From positions 1 to 44,817 of the forward strand of contig CACZCX010000009.1 in assembly GCA_902779875.1 (NCBI GenBank): a stretch of DNA of 44,817 bases, written 5' to 3'. Shown here in pieces: positions 33,253 to 41,461 of this stretch; position 1 is the stretch's first letter; the number at the start of each line of letters is the position of its first letter. A program made the translations under genes and the position numbers. The notes under the pieces were generated by a model. The model made no database searches, was not told where the DNA came from, and was given only the letters and a program-made list of their open reading frames with translations. Source of the DNA: an uncultured Bacteroidales bacterium. Lineage in GTDB: Bacteria; Bacteroidota; Bacteroidia; Bacteroidales; Bacteroidaceae.

Positions 33253-34445
33253 TGAAGAGATATATTGTTTCACTGTTGCTGCTCGGTGCCATAATTCCGG
33301 CATCCTCACAGACCAATGCCGTCATCGAGAGGATGCGCCGCGAGCGTGCCGAGATGGAGGAGCAGATAGCACGCCAGGAAAAGATCCTTACCACGACAGA
33401 GACCGATATCTCCAGCCAGGTAAGCAACCTGAACATCATAACCGCCAAACTCAAGCAGCGCACCAAACTCCTGGACAAGACACGTGAAGAGATACGCTCT
33501 CTCGACCGCGAAACAAGCCGCATAGAGAAGGAGATCAAGCAACTTGAGAAAGAACACGAGCAGTGCAAGGAGCGATATGCCGATGCCTGCCGCTTCTATC
33601 AGCACCAGAACGCCAGCATCAATCCTCTCACCTTCATCCTGGCCACCGAGTCATTCCGTGAGATAAGCCGCAGAGCCCGTTACGTAAGCGAGTACTCGTC
33701 ATCCCTGCGTGAAATGGCCGATGAAATCACGCAAAAGAAAGATACCCTTGAGGACCGTAGGGCTCAGATAGAGCTTATAAGGGTAGAGAAGGTGGAACTC
33801 CAGAAAGTACAGCTCAAGAACGAGGAGGAGGCCCGCAAAGAGGAGAAACAGCAGAAGTCACTCGTAAACCAGCTCAAGAACAAGCGCACCAGCCTCAAGA
33901 AGGAGATAGCCGAGAAGGAGAAAAAGATGAAGGATCTCTCCAAGGAGATTGACCGTCAGATACAGCTCGCCATCAAGGAGGAGCAGAACAAGAACAAAGG
34001 CAAGGCCCAGCCGCAGGAGGACATCAAGCTCTCCGGCAGTTTTGAGAGTAACAAAGGTAAACTTCCCATTCCTATCACCGGTTCCTATCTCGTGGTCGGT
34101 GAATACGGCGTGCAGAACGTGGCCGGAATGAAGGATGTCAAGCAGAACAACCTGGGCATTGACATACAGGGACAGGACGGAGCGCAGGCCCGTGCGGTAT
34201 TTGACGGTACTGTCTCGTCAATATTCCAGCAGGGCAAGGGTCAGATAGGCGTGCTCATACGTCACGGTTCGTACATATCGGTCTACTGCAATCTTAGCGA
34301 GACCCGACTCAAGAAAGGAGACAAGGTCAAGACCTCCGATATAGTGGGAAACATACAGACATCGGAGGACGGCACACCCATACTTCACTTCCAGCTTCAC
34401 AAGGAGAGCGCCCGACTCAATCCTTCGGATTGGTTGAGACGATGA
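33249..34445 (+). CDS. EnvC-like murein hydrolase activator (degenerate LytM domain)
   Basis: This 398-residue periplasmic protein has a signal peptide at residues 1-19, with a predicted cut ASS|Q. A long coiled coil follows (about 25-260, very Lys/Glu/Arg/Gln-rich), then a C-terminal LytM/M23 domain (about 275-398). In an active M23 enzyme zinc is bound by HxxxD and HxH. Here the first His is Asn (NNLGID), YAHLS reads YCNLS, and HLHF reads ILHF. At least two ligands are therefore missing. This is the state of EnvC, which activates amidases rather than cutting peptidoglycan itself. It is the last gene of the dut run. Confidence 0.9.
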   Translation: MMKRYIVSLLLLGAIIPASSQTNAVIERMRRERAEMEEQIARQEKILTTTETDISSQVSNLNIITAKLKQRTKLLDKTREEIRSLDRETSRIEKEIKQLEKEHEQCKERYADACRFYQHQNASINPLTFILATESFREISRRARYVSEYSSSLREMADEITQKKDTLEDRRAQIELIRVEKVELQKVQLKNEEEARKEEKQQKSLVNQLKNKRTSLKKEIAEKEKKMKDLSKEIDRQIQLAIKEEQNKNKGKAQPQEDIKLSGSFESNKGKLPIPITGSYLVVGEYGVQNVAGMKDVKQNNLGIDIQGQDGAQARAVFDGTVSSIFQQGKGQIGVLIRHGSYISVYCNLSETRLKKGDKVKTSDIVGNIQTSEDGTPILHFQLHKESARLNPSDWLRR

Positions 34446-34463
34446 TAATTGCAAAAAATTCAG

Positions 34464-34471
34464 TACCTTCG
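34464..34471 (+). promoter_or_regulatory. Candidate -7 box before prfB
   Basis: TACCTTCG is the TTCG variant of TAnnTTTG, 19 bp before the ATG at 34491. It lies inside a longer in-frame extension starting at 34449, which is therefore rejected as the start. The -33 element is not evident. Confidence 0.45.
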
Positions 34472-34490
34472 CAGTCCAAAACCAATCCGT

Positions 34491-35618
34491 ATGATCACAG
34501 CAGACCAACTCAAAGACGTACTTGACCGCACAGAAGCTCTCAAACGCTATCTGAACATCGATTCCAAACTCATTCAGGTTGAGGAGGAGCAGTTGCGCAC
34601 CCAGGCCCCCGGATTCTGGGATGACCCCAAGAAGGCAGAGGCCCAGATGAAGAAAGTCAAGGATCTTCAGAGCTGGATTGACGGCTACAAGCAGGTCAAG
34701 GCCCTGGCCGATGAGCTGCAGCTGGCCATGGATTTCTACAAGGAGGAGCTGGTTACCGAACAGGAGGTTGACGAGAACTACGCCAAGGCTATGGAGGCTG
34801 TAGAGTCACTGGAGCTCAAGAACATGCTACGTGAGGAGGCTGACCAGATGGACTGCGTGCTCAAGATCAACTCCGGAGCAGGCGGCACCGAGAGTCAGGA
34901 CTGGGCATCCATGCTCATGCGTATGTATATGCGCTGGGGCGAAGACAACAAATACAAGGTCACCGTTGCCAACCTTCAGGAGGGTGATGAGGCCGGAATC
35001 AAACAGGTTACCATGGAGATTGAAGGACCGTTCGCCTACGGTTATCTCAAGGGCGAGAACGGCGTACACCGTCTGGTCCGCGTGAGCCCCTACAACGCAC
35101 AGGGCAAGCGTATGACATCATTCGCCAGCGTCTTTGTGACACCTCTTATCGATGACTCCATCGAGGTTGACATAAACCCCGCACTCATGAGCTGGGATAC
35201 GTTCCGAAGCGGCGGTGCCGGCGGTCAGAACGTGAACAAGGTTGAGTCAGGCGTACGTCTGCGCTACCAGTTCAAGGATCCCTATACCGGTGTCGAGGAG
35301 GAGATTCTCATTGAGAACACCGAGACACGCGACCAGCCCAAAAACAAGGAACGCGCCCTGCAGCACCTGCGTTCCATACTGTATGACAAGGAGCTGCAGC
35401 ACCGCATGGCCGAACAAGAAAAGATCGAGGCCGGCAAGAAAAAGATCGAGTGGGGTTCACAGATACGTTCATACGTATTTGATGACCGCCGCGTCAAGGA
35501 TCACCGCACCGGATTCCAGACCTCCGATGTAAACGGAGTCATGGACGGCCATATTGACGGATTCATCAAGTCCTATCTTATGTCATTTGCCGAGTCTCAG
35601 GAACAGCAGATGCCGTAA
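34491..35618 (+). CDS. prfB: Peptide chain release factor 2, no frameshift site
   Basis: RF2 reads UGA and UAA stop codons and triggers peptide release. The 375-residue protein has the GGQ motif in SGGAGGQNVNKVESG and a stop-recognition tripeptide region VSPYNAQGKRMTSFASVFV, with SPY where E. coli has SPF. In many bacteria codons 24-26 contain an in-frame TGA bypassed by +1 frameshifting. Here the same place reads TAT CTG AAC ATC GAT (34548-34562), fully open, with no purine-rich element just upstream. The start ATG at 34491 (MITADQLKDVL) lies after a likely promoter. It ends with TAA. Confidence 0.95.
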   Translation: MITADQLKDVLDRTEALKRYLNIDSKLIQVEEEQLRTQAPGFWDDPKKAEAQMKKVKDLQSWIDGYKQVKALADELQLAMDFYKEELVTEQEVDENYAKAMEAVESLELKNMLREEADQMDCVLKINSGAGGTESQDWASMLMRMYMRWGEDNKYKVTVANLQEGDEAGIKQVTMEIEGPFAYGYLKGENGVHRLVRVSPYNAQGKRMTSFASVFVTPLIDDSIEVDINPALMSWDTFRSGGAGGQNVNKVESGVRLRYQFKDPYTGVEEEILIENTETRDQPKNKERALQHLRSILYDKELQHRMAEQEKIEAGKKKIEWGSQIRSYVFDDRRVKDHRTGFQTSDVNGVMDGHIDGFIKSYLMSFAESQEQQMP

Positions 35619-35644
35619 CAATTACAACAAATATCACTAATACT

Positions 35645-36124
35645 ATGTCAATTGAGATTGAACGCAAGTTCCTTGTAAAGGGAACATCCTACAGAACCCA
35701 GGCTTTCAGCTACTACGACATCCTCCAGGGTTATATAGCCCATGAGAACGGACGTTCTGTACGTGTGCGTATTACAAACAAGGAGGCCATCCTTACCATC
35801 AAAGGACCCTCAGACAACAAGGGCATGTCCCGTTACGAGTGGAACCATCTCATCCCCGTGGATGACGCCCGTGAACTCTTTGAACTCCATCAGGCCGGAG
35901 CGATTGAGAAACGCCGTTACCTGGTACACAGCGGTCCCCACGTATTTGAGGTCGATGAATTCCACGGTGAAAACGAGGGTCTGGTCATGGCCGAGGTTGA
36001 ACTTGGCTCTGAAAGCGAGACCTTTACCAAGCCCGATTTCATAGGAAAGGAGGTTACAGGTGACCACCGTTACTACAACGCTTATCTGGCCACCAACCCC
36101 TACAAGACCTGGAATAAGGATTGA
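35645..36124 (+). CDS. CYTH domain protein (triphosphate tunnel metalloenzyme)
   Basis: This 159-residue protein has the N-terminal ExExK signature (IEIERKFL, residues 3-10) and alternating charged strands forming a CYTH tunnel (VRVRITNKEAILTIKG, FEVDEFHGENEGLVMAEVEL). Bacterial CYTH proteins of this size usually hydrolyse inorganic triphosphate or related phosphates; adenylate cyclase class IV is less likely. It ends exactly one base before the end of the convergent VanZ gene, with no spacer. Confidence 0.92.
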   Translation: MSIEIERKFLVKGTSYRTQAFSYYDILQGYIAHENGRSVRVRITNKEAILTIKGPSDNKGMSRYEWNHLIPVDDARELFELHQAGAIEKRRYLVHSGPHVFEVDEFHGENEGLVMAEVELGSESETFTKPDFIGKEVTGDHRYYNAYLATNPYKTWNKD

Positions 36125-36511
36125 CTACTCTTTGGGTAGAATGAAATGACGGATGGCCAGATATCCTACGGCCGCTCCGGCCATCACCCCTACTGCATCG
36201 GCTATAAGGTCCATCCAGTCACCGCTTCGGTTCTCCGTTAGCAGAGCCTGAGCCAGTTCCATGGCACCACCCAGAGCGATAGGGGCAATTATACCCAACA
36301 GAACCATCCTGATAGGGTTAAGAGCTGTGTGATGACGCAGGTACTCAAACCATATCACTATCTCCAGTCCGCCGTACATGCATACGTGGGCTATCTTGTC
36401 GATAAAACTGATGCTGTCCAGCCTGGTCTTGGGCGGATTGAACAGTGACAGGAACAATATGGCCGCAATGACGAGCAGTGAAAGCGGATATCTGCGGATA
36501 AATCTGATCAT
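36125..36511 (-). CDS. VanZ-like family membrane protein
   Basis: This 128-residue membrane protein has about four hydrophobic segments and the VanZ-like signature DKIAHVCMYGGLEIVIW, with MELAQALLTENRSGDWMDLIADAVG near the C-terminus split by a loop. VanZ-like proteins are widespread; apart from teicoplanin resistance of VanZ itself their role is unclear. The start was set at ATG 36511 (MIRFIRRYPLS). A longer frame to 36544 would overlap the divergent gene. A TATTTTTG box at 36523-36516 lies only 4 bp before the ATG, so either the transcript is nearly leaderless or that box is not used. Confidence 0.82.
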   Translation of the reverse strand: MIRFIRRYPLSLLVIAAILFLSLFNPPKTRLDSISFIDKIAHVCMYGGLEIVIWFEYLRHHTALNPIRMVLLGIIAPIALGGAMELAQALLTENRSGDWMDLIADAVGVMAGAAVGYLAIRHFILPKE

Positions 36512-36542
36512 GACACAAAAATAACTAATAAACCGTGAAGAC

Positions 36543-37259
36543 ATGTCTAAAGACCATTTCTATTTCAGCCGTAACGACCGCATAGTGGCATTGGTGCTGC
36601 TCTCCGTGATTCTCATCGCCGTAGTGGCACGTATCCCGTTCAGTAGGGTTCCCCCTGAAACTACAGTGCAACCCGACACCGTGACTGTTCAGACAGCCAC
36701 TCCTACGTCTCAACCGGAACCTATGCGGGAATATACCCGTTCCACCGCAAGATACAGCAGTTCCAAATACAGGAAAGACAGCGTACAGCGCCGTCCCGCC
36801 CGCCGTGACACGGTTGTAAGGAGAGACAGCATTACATATCCGCGTTATACAAGGAAACAACCACCTGCCTCTCCTCTTGACCTCAACACAGCCGACAGCA
36901 CCATGCTGGTCACTCTTCCGGGGATAGGACCCTACTACGCCTCACGTATTCTCTCCTACCGCAGGAAACTGGGCGGATATACCTCAAACTCACAGATACT
37001 GGAGATAGACGGAATACCTGATTCGGTCGTCAGGTGGTTCGTCATTACCGATACGGCCCGTGCCGTAAGGATAAGCGTCAACTCAGCCACCCTCTCACAG
37101 CTGCGCTCACACCCCTACATAAACTTCTATCAGGCAAGGGCAATAATAGAGATGCGCCGCGAGAGAGGCAACATAAAAGGTCCCGACCAGCTCTCTTTCA
37201 TGGAAGAGTTCACCGATAAGGACCTTGTAAGACTTGAACCTTATCTGGATTACAGGTAG
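36543..37259 (+). CDS. Membrane-anchored helix-hairpin-helix (ComEA-like) protein
   Basis: This 238-residue protein has one N-terminal membrane segment (about residues 15-32, IVALVLLSVILIAVVARI). A Ser/Thr/Pro/Arg-rich linker follows (about 35-110), then two helix-hairpin-helix modules. These include LDLNTADSTMLVTLPGIGPY and a second unit starting ISVNSATLSQLRSHPYI. Such HhH pairs bind DNA backbone non-specifically, as in ComEA for DNA uptake. No other competence gene is in the window, so the role is inferred. It diverges from VanZ with 31 bp between starts. Confidence 0.87.
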   Translation: MSKDHFYFSRNDRIVALVLLSVILIAVVARIPFSRVPPETTVQPDTVTVQTATPTSQPEPMREYTRSTARYSSSKYRKDSVQRRPARRDTVVRRDSITYPRYTRKQPPASPLDLNTADSTMLVTLPGIGPYYASRILSYRRKLGGYTSNSQILEIDGIPDSVVRWFVITDTARAVRISVNSATLSQLRSHPYINFYQARAIIEMRRERGNIKGPDQLSFMEEFTDKDLVRLEPYLDYR

Positions 37260-37261
37260 GA

Positions 37262-38662
37262 TCAGTATTTAGCCAGCTTCTTTATCTTCATGGGAATCTC
37301 GGTGTTGTTCATCTGACCGGTGAACTGCTCTGCGCCGGCACCTATGGCAAACACCGGAACGAAACTGCCTGAGTGGCAACCTGCGGCCCAGCTGATCTCT
37401 GCGACCTGGGTCATGACGCGGGCGGCCTCATCGGACATCTTGTCCACCTTGAAATACTCACCCTCCTCAAGTGCGCCGGGACCCATTCCGAAAGTCTCCA
37501 CGTAGGCACTCTTGAGACTGGCTGTCTGCTTGTCGGTAAGCTCTATCTTATCCCAGAATCCAAAGTTCTCCTTAAGCTCCTGCTCAACCTCCTCCCAAGT
37601 CAGGATATCGCCGATCTCGCGGCCCATTTTCTCCAGATGGGCGGTGAAAGCGTCCTTACTCATCTTCTGGTACTGGAGTACCTTGAGGTTTGTACGGTAT
37701 TCACCGGCGGTGAGTCCCAGACCACCGGTCTCATGATCGGCGGTGATGACGATCAGGGTCTCCTTCTTGTGCTTGAGGTAGAACTCATAAGCCACCTTGA
37801 TGGCCTCGTCAAAGTCAAGCATCTCCTGAATATATGTTCCGGGATCGTTGGCGTGGCAGGCGTTGTCAATACGACCGCCCTCCATCATCATGAAGAAGCC
37901 CTTCTTGGGATCTTTCATCATATAATCTATGGCAGCCTCGGTAACCTGGGCCAGGCTCAAATCACCCTCCTTACGGTCTATAGCATATGCAAGCGCGTTG
38001 TCACTCTTGGGCTCCTTGTCAAAAAGTATGATTTTATCGGTCGATGCAGCCTTCTCCTTATACTCGTCATAACCACGTACCACGGTATAGCCGGCCTTCT
38101 CAGCCTGTGCATAGTTGCCCTCGTCGCTGTTGTCACGTGAGTCGGGGGCGCGGAACTGCGAACCTCCAAAGAACTCAAAGCCTGACTCAGCCAGCTGGGC
38201 TCCTATCTGATGGTACTGGTTACGGTGAGGACGGTGTCCGTAGAAACTGCCCGGGGTTGCGTGGTCAACGGAACATGATGTTCCTATAGCCACCCGCACG
38301 CCCTTCTTATGCGCCATTTCAGCGATGGTTTCGACCGGAGTCTCCTTATCGGGAAGCAAGCCGAGTACGTTGTTATCGGTCTTCTGGCCCGATGCAAGAG
38401 CTGTACCGGCAGCTGCGCTGTCAGTCACGTCACTGTTAGCCGAGTGGGTCACTACCAGACCGGCATAGGGGAACTGGGTAAAGCAGAGAGGCTTGAAACC
38501 GTACTTGCCCTCAATATCCTGAAGGTAGTACTGTACGCCCATTACCTGGTTGGTGCCCATGCCGTCACCGATAAAATAGAACACATACTTGGGTCCCTTC
38601 TTGGCCGATGCCGCAACGACCAGAAGCAGCATGGTCAGGAACAGTGTAATTCTCTTTCTCAT
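37262..38662 (-). CDS. Alkaline phosphatase (PhoA family)
   Basis: This 466-residue periplasmic phosphomonoesterase has a signal peptide at residues 1-20, ending AASA with Lys at +1. The metal-binding IGDGMG lies near the N-terminus. The nucleophile Ser sits in VTDSAAAGTALASG. HATPGSFYGHR and ITADHETGG supply further metal ligands. It releases phosphate from esters. It is the second gene after the cyclophilin lipoprotein (10-bp gap). It converges with the HhH gene with only 2 bp between stops and no visible terminator. Confidence 0.95.
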   Translation of the reverse strand: MRKRITLFLTMLLLVVAASAKKGPKYVFYFIGDGMGTNQVMGVQYYLQDIEGKYGFKPLCFTQFPYAGLVVTHSANSDVTDSAAAGTALASGQKTDNNVLGLLPDKETPVETIAEMAHKKGVRVAIGTSCSVDHATPGSFYGHRPHRNQYHQIGAQLAESGFEFFGGSQFRAPDSRDNSDEGNYAQAEKAGYTVVRGYDEYKEKAASTDKIILFDKEPKSDNALAYAIDRKEGDLSLAQVTEAAIDYMMKDPKKGFFMMMEGGRIDNACHANDPGTYIQEMLDFDEAIKVAYEFYLKHKKETLIVITADHETGGLGLTAGEYRTNLKVLQYQKMSKDAFTAHLEKMGREIGDILTWEEVEQELKENFGFWDKIELTDKQTASLKSAYVETFGMGPGALEEGEYFKVDKMSDEAARVMTQVAEISWAAGCHSGSFVPVFAIGAGAEQFTGQMNNTEIPMKIKKLAKY

Positions 38663-38672
38663 AGGTTAGCTC

Positions 38673-39515
38673 TTATTTAATGATTTCCATCGAAATGATC
38701 GATATATCCTTGCGGGGACGGTCATTCATGTCGGTGCCGGCTGCCTCAATCTTGCCAACCACCTTCATGCCGTCAACAACCTCACCGAACACGGTGTACT
38801 GGTTGTCAAGGAAGGGGTCACCACCCTCATGGATATAGGCATCGACCTGCTCGTCATTGAATTCAAAGTGGCCCTGCTCCTTGAGAATCTCGTTCATCTT
38901 GGCAATGAGCTCGTCCTGGAGTTTCATAAGTCCGTCATTGTCATTAGCCATCTGCAGGCTCATGATTGAATCCATGTTCTCACCGCACAGACGCTGGAAT
39001 ATGGTCTGGCCCTGCTGGCTGTCAAGCTGCTCCTGGAGAGCTCTCAGGTCATTCTTGGTGTATCTCTTGCCGGTCACGATGTAGAACTGTGAACCTGATG
39101 ACTCACGCATGGGGTTGGCCTGGTCCGGCAGACGTGCTGCGCTCAGAGCTCCGCGCTTGTGGAAGTACTTGGGATATACGAACTCTGCGGGGATGCTGTA
39201 TCCGGGGCCGCCTGAGCCCAGAGTATCGCCCTTGGCAGCATTCTTGGAGTTGGGATCGCCGGCCTGCACCATGAAATCACGGATTACACGGTGAAACAGG
39301 ATTCCGTCATAGAAATGATCCTCAACCAGTTTGATGAAGTTATCCCTGTGTTTGGGAGTCTCATTGTAGAGTTTGATAGTGATATCTCCGGCTGTTGTCT
39401 TGATAAGTACCTTGGTCTCATCAGCGGACTGAGCCTTGGCGTTCTGTGAAGATCCTGCTCCACATGAGTTGATTGTTGCTGCCATCAGAAAAAGTGCTAT
39501 AAGTTTGTATTTCAT
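38673..39515 (-). CDS. Cyclophilin-type peptidyl-prolyl isomerase lipoprotein
   Basis: This 280-residue predicted lipoprotein has the lipobox INSC (Cys near residue 18). The cyclophilin core includes YDGILFHRVIRDFMVQAGDP and SSGSQFYIVTG. YTVFGEVVDGMKVVGKI closes the fold. Between about residues 152 and 228 the core is interrupted by a charged helical insert of about 75 residues, not seen in the 164-190-residue E. coli enzymes. It should speed proline isomerisation in envelope proteins. Its own promoter lies just upstream, and alkaline phosphatase follows after 10 bp. Confidence 0.93.
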   Translation of the reverse strand: MKYKLIALFLMAATINSCGAGSSQNAKAQSADETKVLIKTTAGDITIKLYNETPKHRDNFIKLVEDHFYDGILFHRVIRDFMVQAGDPNSKNAAKGDTLGSGGPGYSIPAEFVYPKYFHKRGALSAARLPDQANPMRESSGSQFYIVTGKRYTKNDLRALQEQLDSQQGQTIFQRLCGENMDSIMSLQMANDNDGLMKLQDELIAKMNEILKEQGHFEFNDEQVDAYIHEGGDPFLDNQYTVFGEVVDGMKVVGKIEAAGTDMNDRPRKDISIISMEIIK

Positions 39516-39535
39516 TTTGATTCTTTTCTTTCCCG

Positions 39536-39543
39536 CAAAGGTA
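39536..39543 (-). promoter_or_regulatory. Bacteroidetes -7 box before the cyclophilin gene
   Basis: Minus-strand TACCTTTG, a full TAnnTTTG match, 21 bp before the ATG. The nearest TTTG is only 14 bp upstream, so the -33 match is poor. Confidence 0.55.
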
Positions 39544-39566
39544 ACCTATTTTTGTCACAAATGCCT

Positions 39567-39574
39567 TATCTTTG
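39567..39574 (+). promoter_or_regulatory. Bacteroidetes -7 box before upxY
   Basis: TATCTTTG, a full TAnnTTTG match, giving a leader of about 45 bases before the upxY ATG. No good -33 element seen. It diverges from the cyclophilin -7 box 24 bp away. Confidence 0.55.
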
Positions 39575-39587
39575 CGTTAAACCAGTC

Positions 39588-39604
39588 ACGCGGTCCTGCC
39601 GCGT
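39588..39604 (+). promoter_or_regulatory. Leader hairpin of the upxY-ugd transcript
   Basis: ACGCGG (39588-39593), loop TCCTG, CCGCGT (39599-39604): a perfect GC-rich 6-bp stem just after the expected transcript start, without a T-run after it. This is a candidate site for antiterminator loading rather than a terminator. Confidence 0.4.
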
Positions 39605-39625
39605 CATTACATCTGAAAAGAGAGC

Positions 39626-40171
39626 ATGCCACTATTCCCTGTGGGGACGGAAATCCCTGATTACTACGCTAAACCGCAATGGTTCATAGGCAGGACAAAG
39701 TATTGTCATGAGCACAAGGCAGCCGGCATGCTTGACCAGATGGGAGTGGAATATTTCCTGGCTCAGCAGACCGTAAGACGCAAACTTAGCGACCGAATCA
39801 AAAAGGCCCAGGTATTACTCCTGCCCCGCTATATTTTCATCCGATGCATGAACAGCCAGAGGGTGGAGATACTTGAGCGATGCCCGAGCATAACCCACTT
39901 CATGGCGGATCATGAGACCCATCTGGCAGCTGTCATACGCGCCGACCAGCTGGAGAGGTTCCGCCTCATGATCGACTACGAGGACCAGACCGTAACCATA
40001 GACGGCTCACGTTTCGTACCGGGTGACCGTGTGCGGGTCAAGTGCGGCCCGCTTATGGGACATGAGTGTGACCTGGTTGAGATACAGAACAGGAAATGCA
40101 TTGTGGCAAGTCTTGGAATCCTTGGTTCAGCCAGGATAGAGTTGCCGCTCTCATATATCGAATCAGTTTAA
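39626..40171 (+). CDS. UpxY-type transcription antiterminator (NusG paralogue)
   Basis: This 181-residue protein has a NusG N-terminal domain (about 18-115, WFIGRTKYCHEHKAAGML and LLLPRYIFIRC). A KOW-type C-terminal domain follows (about 128-178, FVPGDRVRVKCGPLMGHECD). UpxY proteins usually start capsular polysaccharide operons in Bacteroides and let polymerase read through the leader. Here only ugd follows, 18 bp downstream, and then the strand switches. It could act on its own leader or on polysaccharide loci elsewhere. Confidence 0.85.
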   Translation: MPLFPVGTEIPDYYAKPQWFIGRTKYCHEHKAAGMLDQMGVEYFLAQQTVRRKLSDRIKKAQVLLLPRYIFIRCMNSQRVEILERCPSITHFMADHETHLAAVIRADQLERFRLMIDYEDQTVTIDGSRFVPGDRVRVKCGPLMGHECDLVEIQNRKCIVASLGILGSARIELPLSYIESV

Positions 40172-40189
40172 CATAAAAAGGAGAATCAT

Positions 40190-41461
40190 ATGAAGATCGC
40201 AGTAGCAGGAACAGGTTACGTGGGACTCTCTCTGGCCACTCTTCTGGCACAGAAGAACCATGTTACGGCTGTCGATGTCGTAAAGGAGAAGGTTGACCTC
40301 ATAAACAGCCGCAAGTCACCCATCCAGGATGATTACATAGAACAGTATCTGGCTGAAAAGGAGCTGGACCTGACCGCTACTTTAGACGGTGAAAAGGCCT
40401 ATTCCGATGCAGATTTCGTTGTAATAGCCGCCCCCACCAACTATGACAGCAAGAAGAACTTCTTTGACACCAGCCATGTGGAGGAGGTGATAGACCTGGT
40501 CCTCAAGGTCAATCCCGATGCCATCATGGTAATCAAGTCAACAATACCTGTAGGCTACACGGAGAGCGTACGTGAAAAGTTCTCATACCGTGAGCGTACG
40601 GCCGACGGCACCATGAAGGTGGTGGTTCCCAACATCATATTCGCTCCCGAATTCCTGCGTGAGAGCAAGGCCCTCTACGACAACCTCTATCCTTCCAGAA
40701 TCATCGTTGGATTCGACAAAAAGGTAAAACGTCTTGAGGAAGCTGCACATACATTCGCACGCCTTCTACAGGAGGGAGCACTCAAGGAGAATATAGATAC
40801 TCTCTTTATGGGTACGACCGAGGCCGAGGCCGTAAAGCTGTTCGCCAACACCTACCTGGCCCTGCGCGTAAGTTTCTTCAACGAGCTTGACACCTATGCC
40901 GAGATGAAGGGGCTTGATACCCGCGCCATCATAGACGGCGTAGGTCTGGACCCGCGCATAGGAAACCACTACAACAACCCCTCTTTCGGTTACGGAGGCT
41001 ACTGCCTGCCCAAGGACACAAAACAGCTCTTGGCCAACTACAACGACGTTCCCGAGAACCTTATACAGGCTATCGTGGACAGCAACCGCACACGTAAGGA
41101 TTTCATAGCTGACCGCGTGCTTGAGAAAGCCGGTTACTACACCGCCAACAGCACCTGGAACGAGGCATCGGAAAAGGTCATAACGGTAGGCGTATACCGT
41201 CTGACAATGAAATCCAACTCCGACAATTTCCGTCAGAGTTCCATCCAGGGTGTGATGAAACGCGTCAAGGCCAAAGGAGCCAAGGTAATCATCTATGAGC
41301 CTACGCTCAAGGACGGTGATACATTCTTTGGAAGTGAAGTGGTAAACGACCTCAAGGAGTTCAAGAGCCGCTGCAACGCCATCATAGCCAACCGCTATGA
41401 CTCCTGCCTGGATGATGTCCAGGATAAAGTCTACACGCGCGACCTGTTCCGCCGCGATTAA
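40190..41461 (+). CDS. ugd: UDP-glucose 6-dehydrogenase family
   Basis: This 423-residue enzyme oxidises UDP-glucose (or a similar nucleotide sugar) to the uronate in two NAD+ steps. The N-terminal Rossmann loop is [21 protein letters not shown] and APEFLRES follow. The catalytic Cys is in [14 protein letters not shown] (about residue 270). UDP-glucuronate feeds capsule or O-antigen precursors, which fits its place after upxY. The 3' end overlaps the convergent TonB-like gene by four bases. Confidence 0.93.
   Translation: MKIAVAGTGYVGLSLATLLAQKNHVTAVDVVKEKVDLINSRKSPIQDDYIEQYLAEKELDLTATLDGEKAYSDADFVVIAAPTNYDSKKNFFDTSHVEEVIDLVLKVNPDAIMVIKSTIPVGYTESVREKFSYRERTADGTMKVVVPNIIFAPEFLRESKALYDNLYPSRIIVGFDKKVKRLEEAAHTFARLLQEGALKENIDTLFMGTTEAEAVKLFANTYLALRVSFFNELDTYAEMKGLDTRAIIDGVGLDPRIGNHYNNPSFGYGGYCLPKDTKQLLANYNDVPENLIQAIVDSNRTRKDFIADRVLEKAGYYTANSTWNEASEKVITVGVYRLTMKSNSDNFRQSSIQGVMKRVKAKGAKVIIYEPTLKDGDTFFGSEVVNDLKEFKSRCNAIIANRYDSCLDDVQDKVYTRDLFRRD

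Noticed and set aside
39626-41461. Start of a full capsular polysaccharide locus
   Set aside because: After ugd the strand switches to TonB-like, ECF sigma and rpoC; no glycosyltransferase, flippase or polymerase gene follows.
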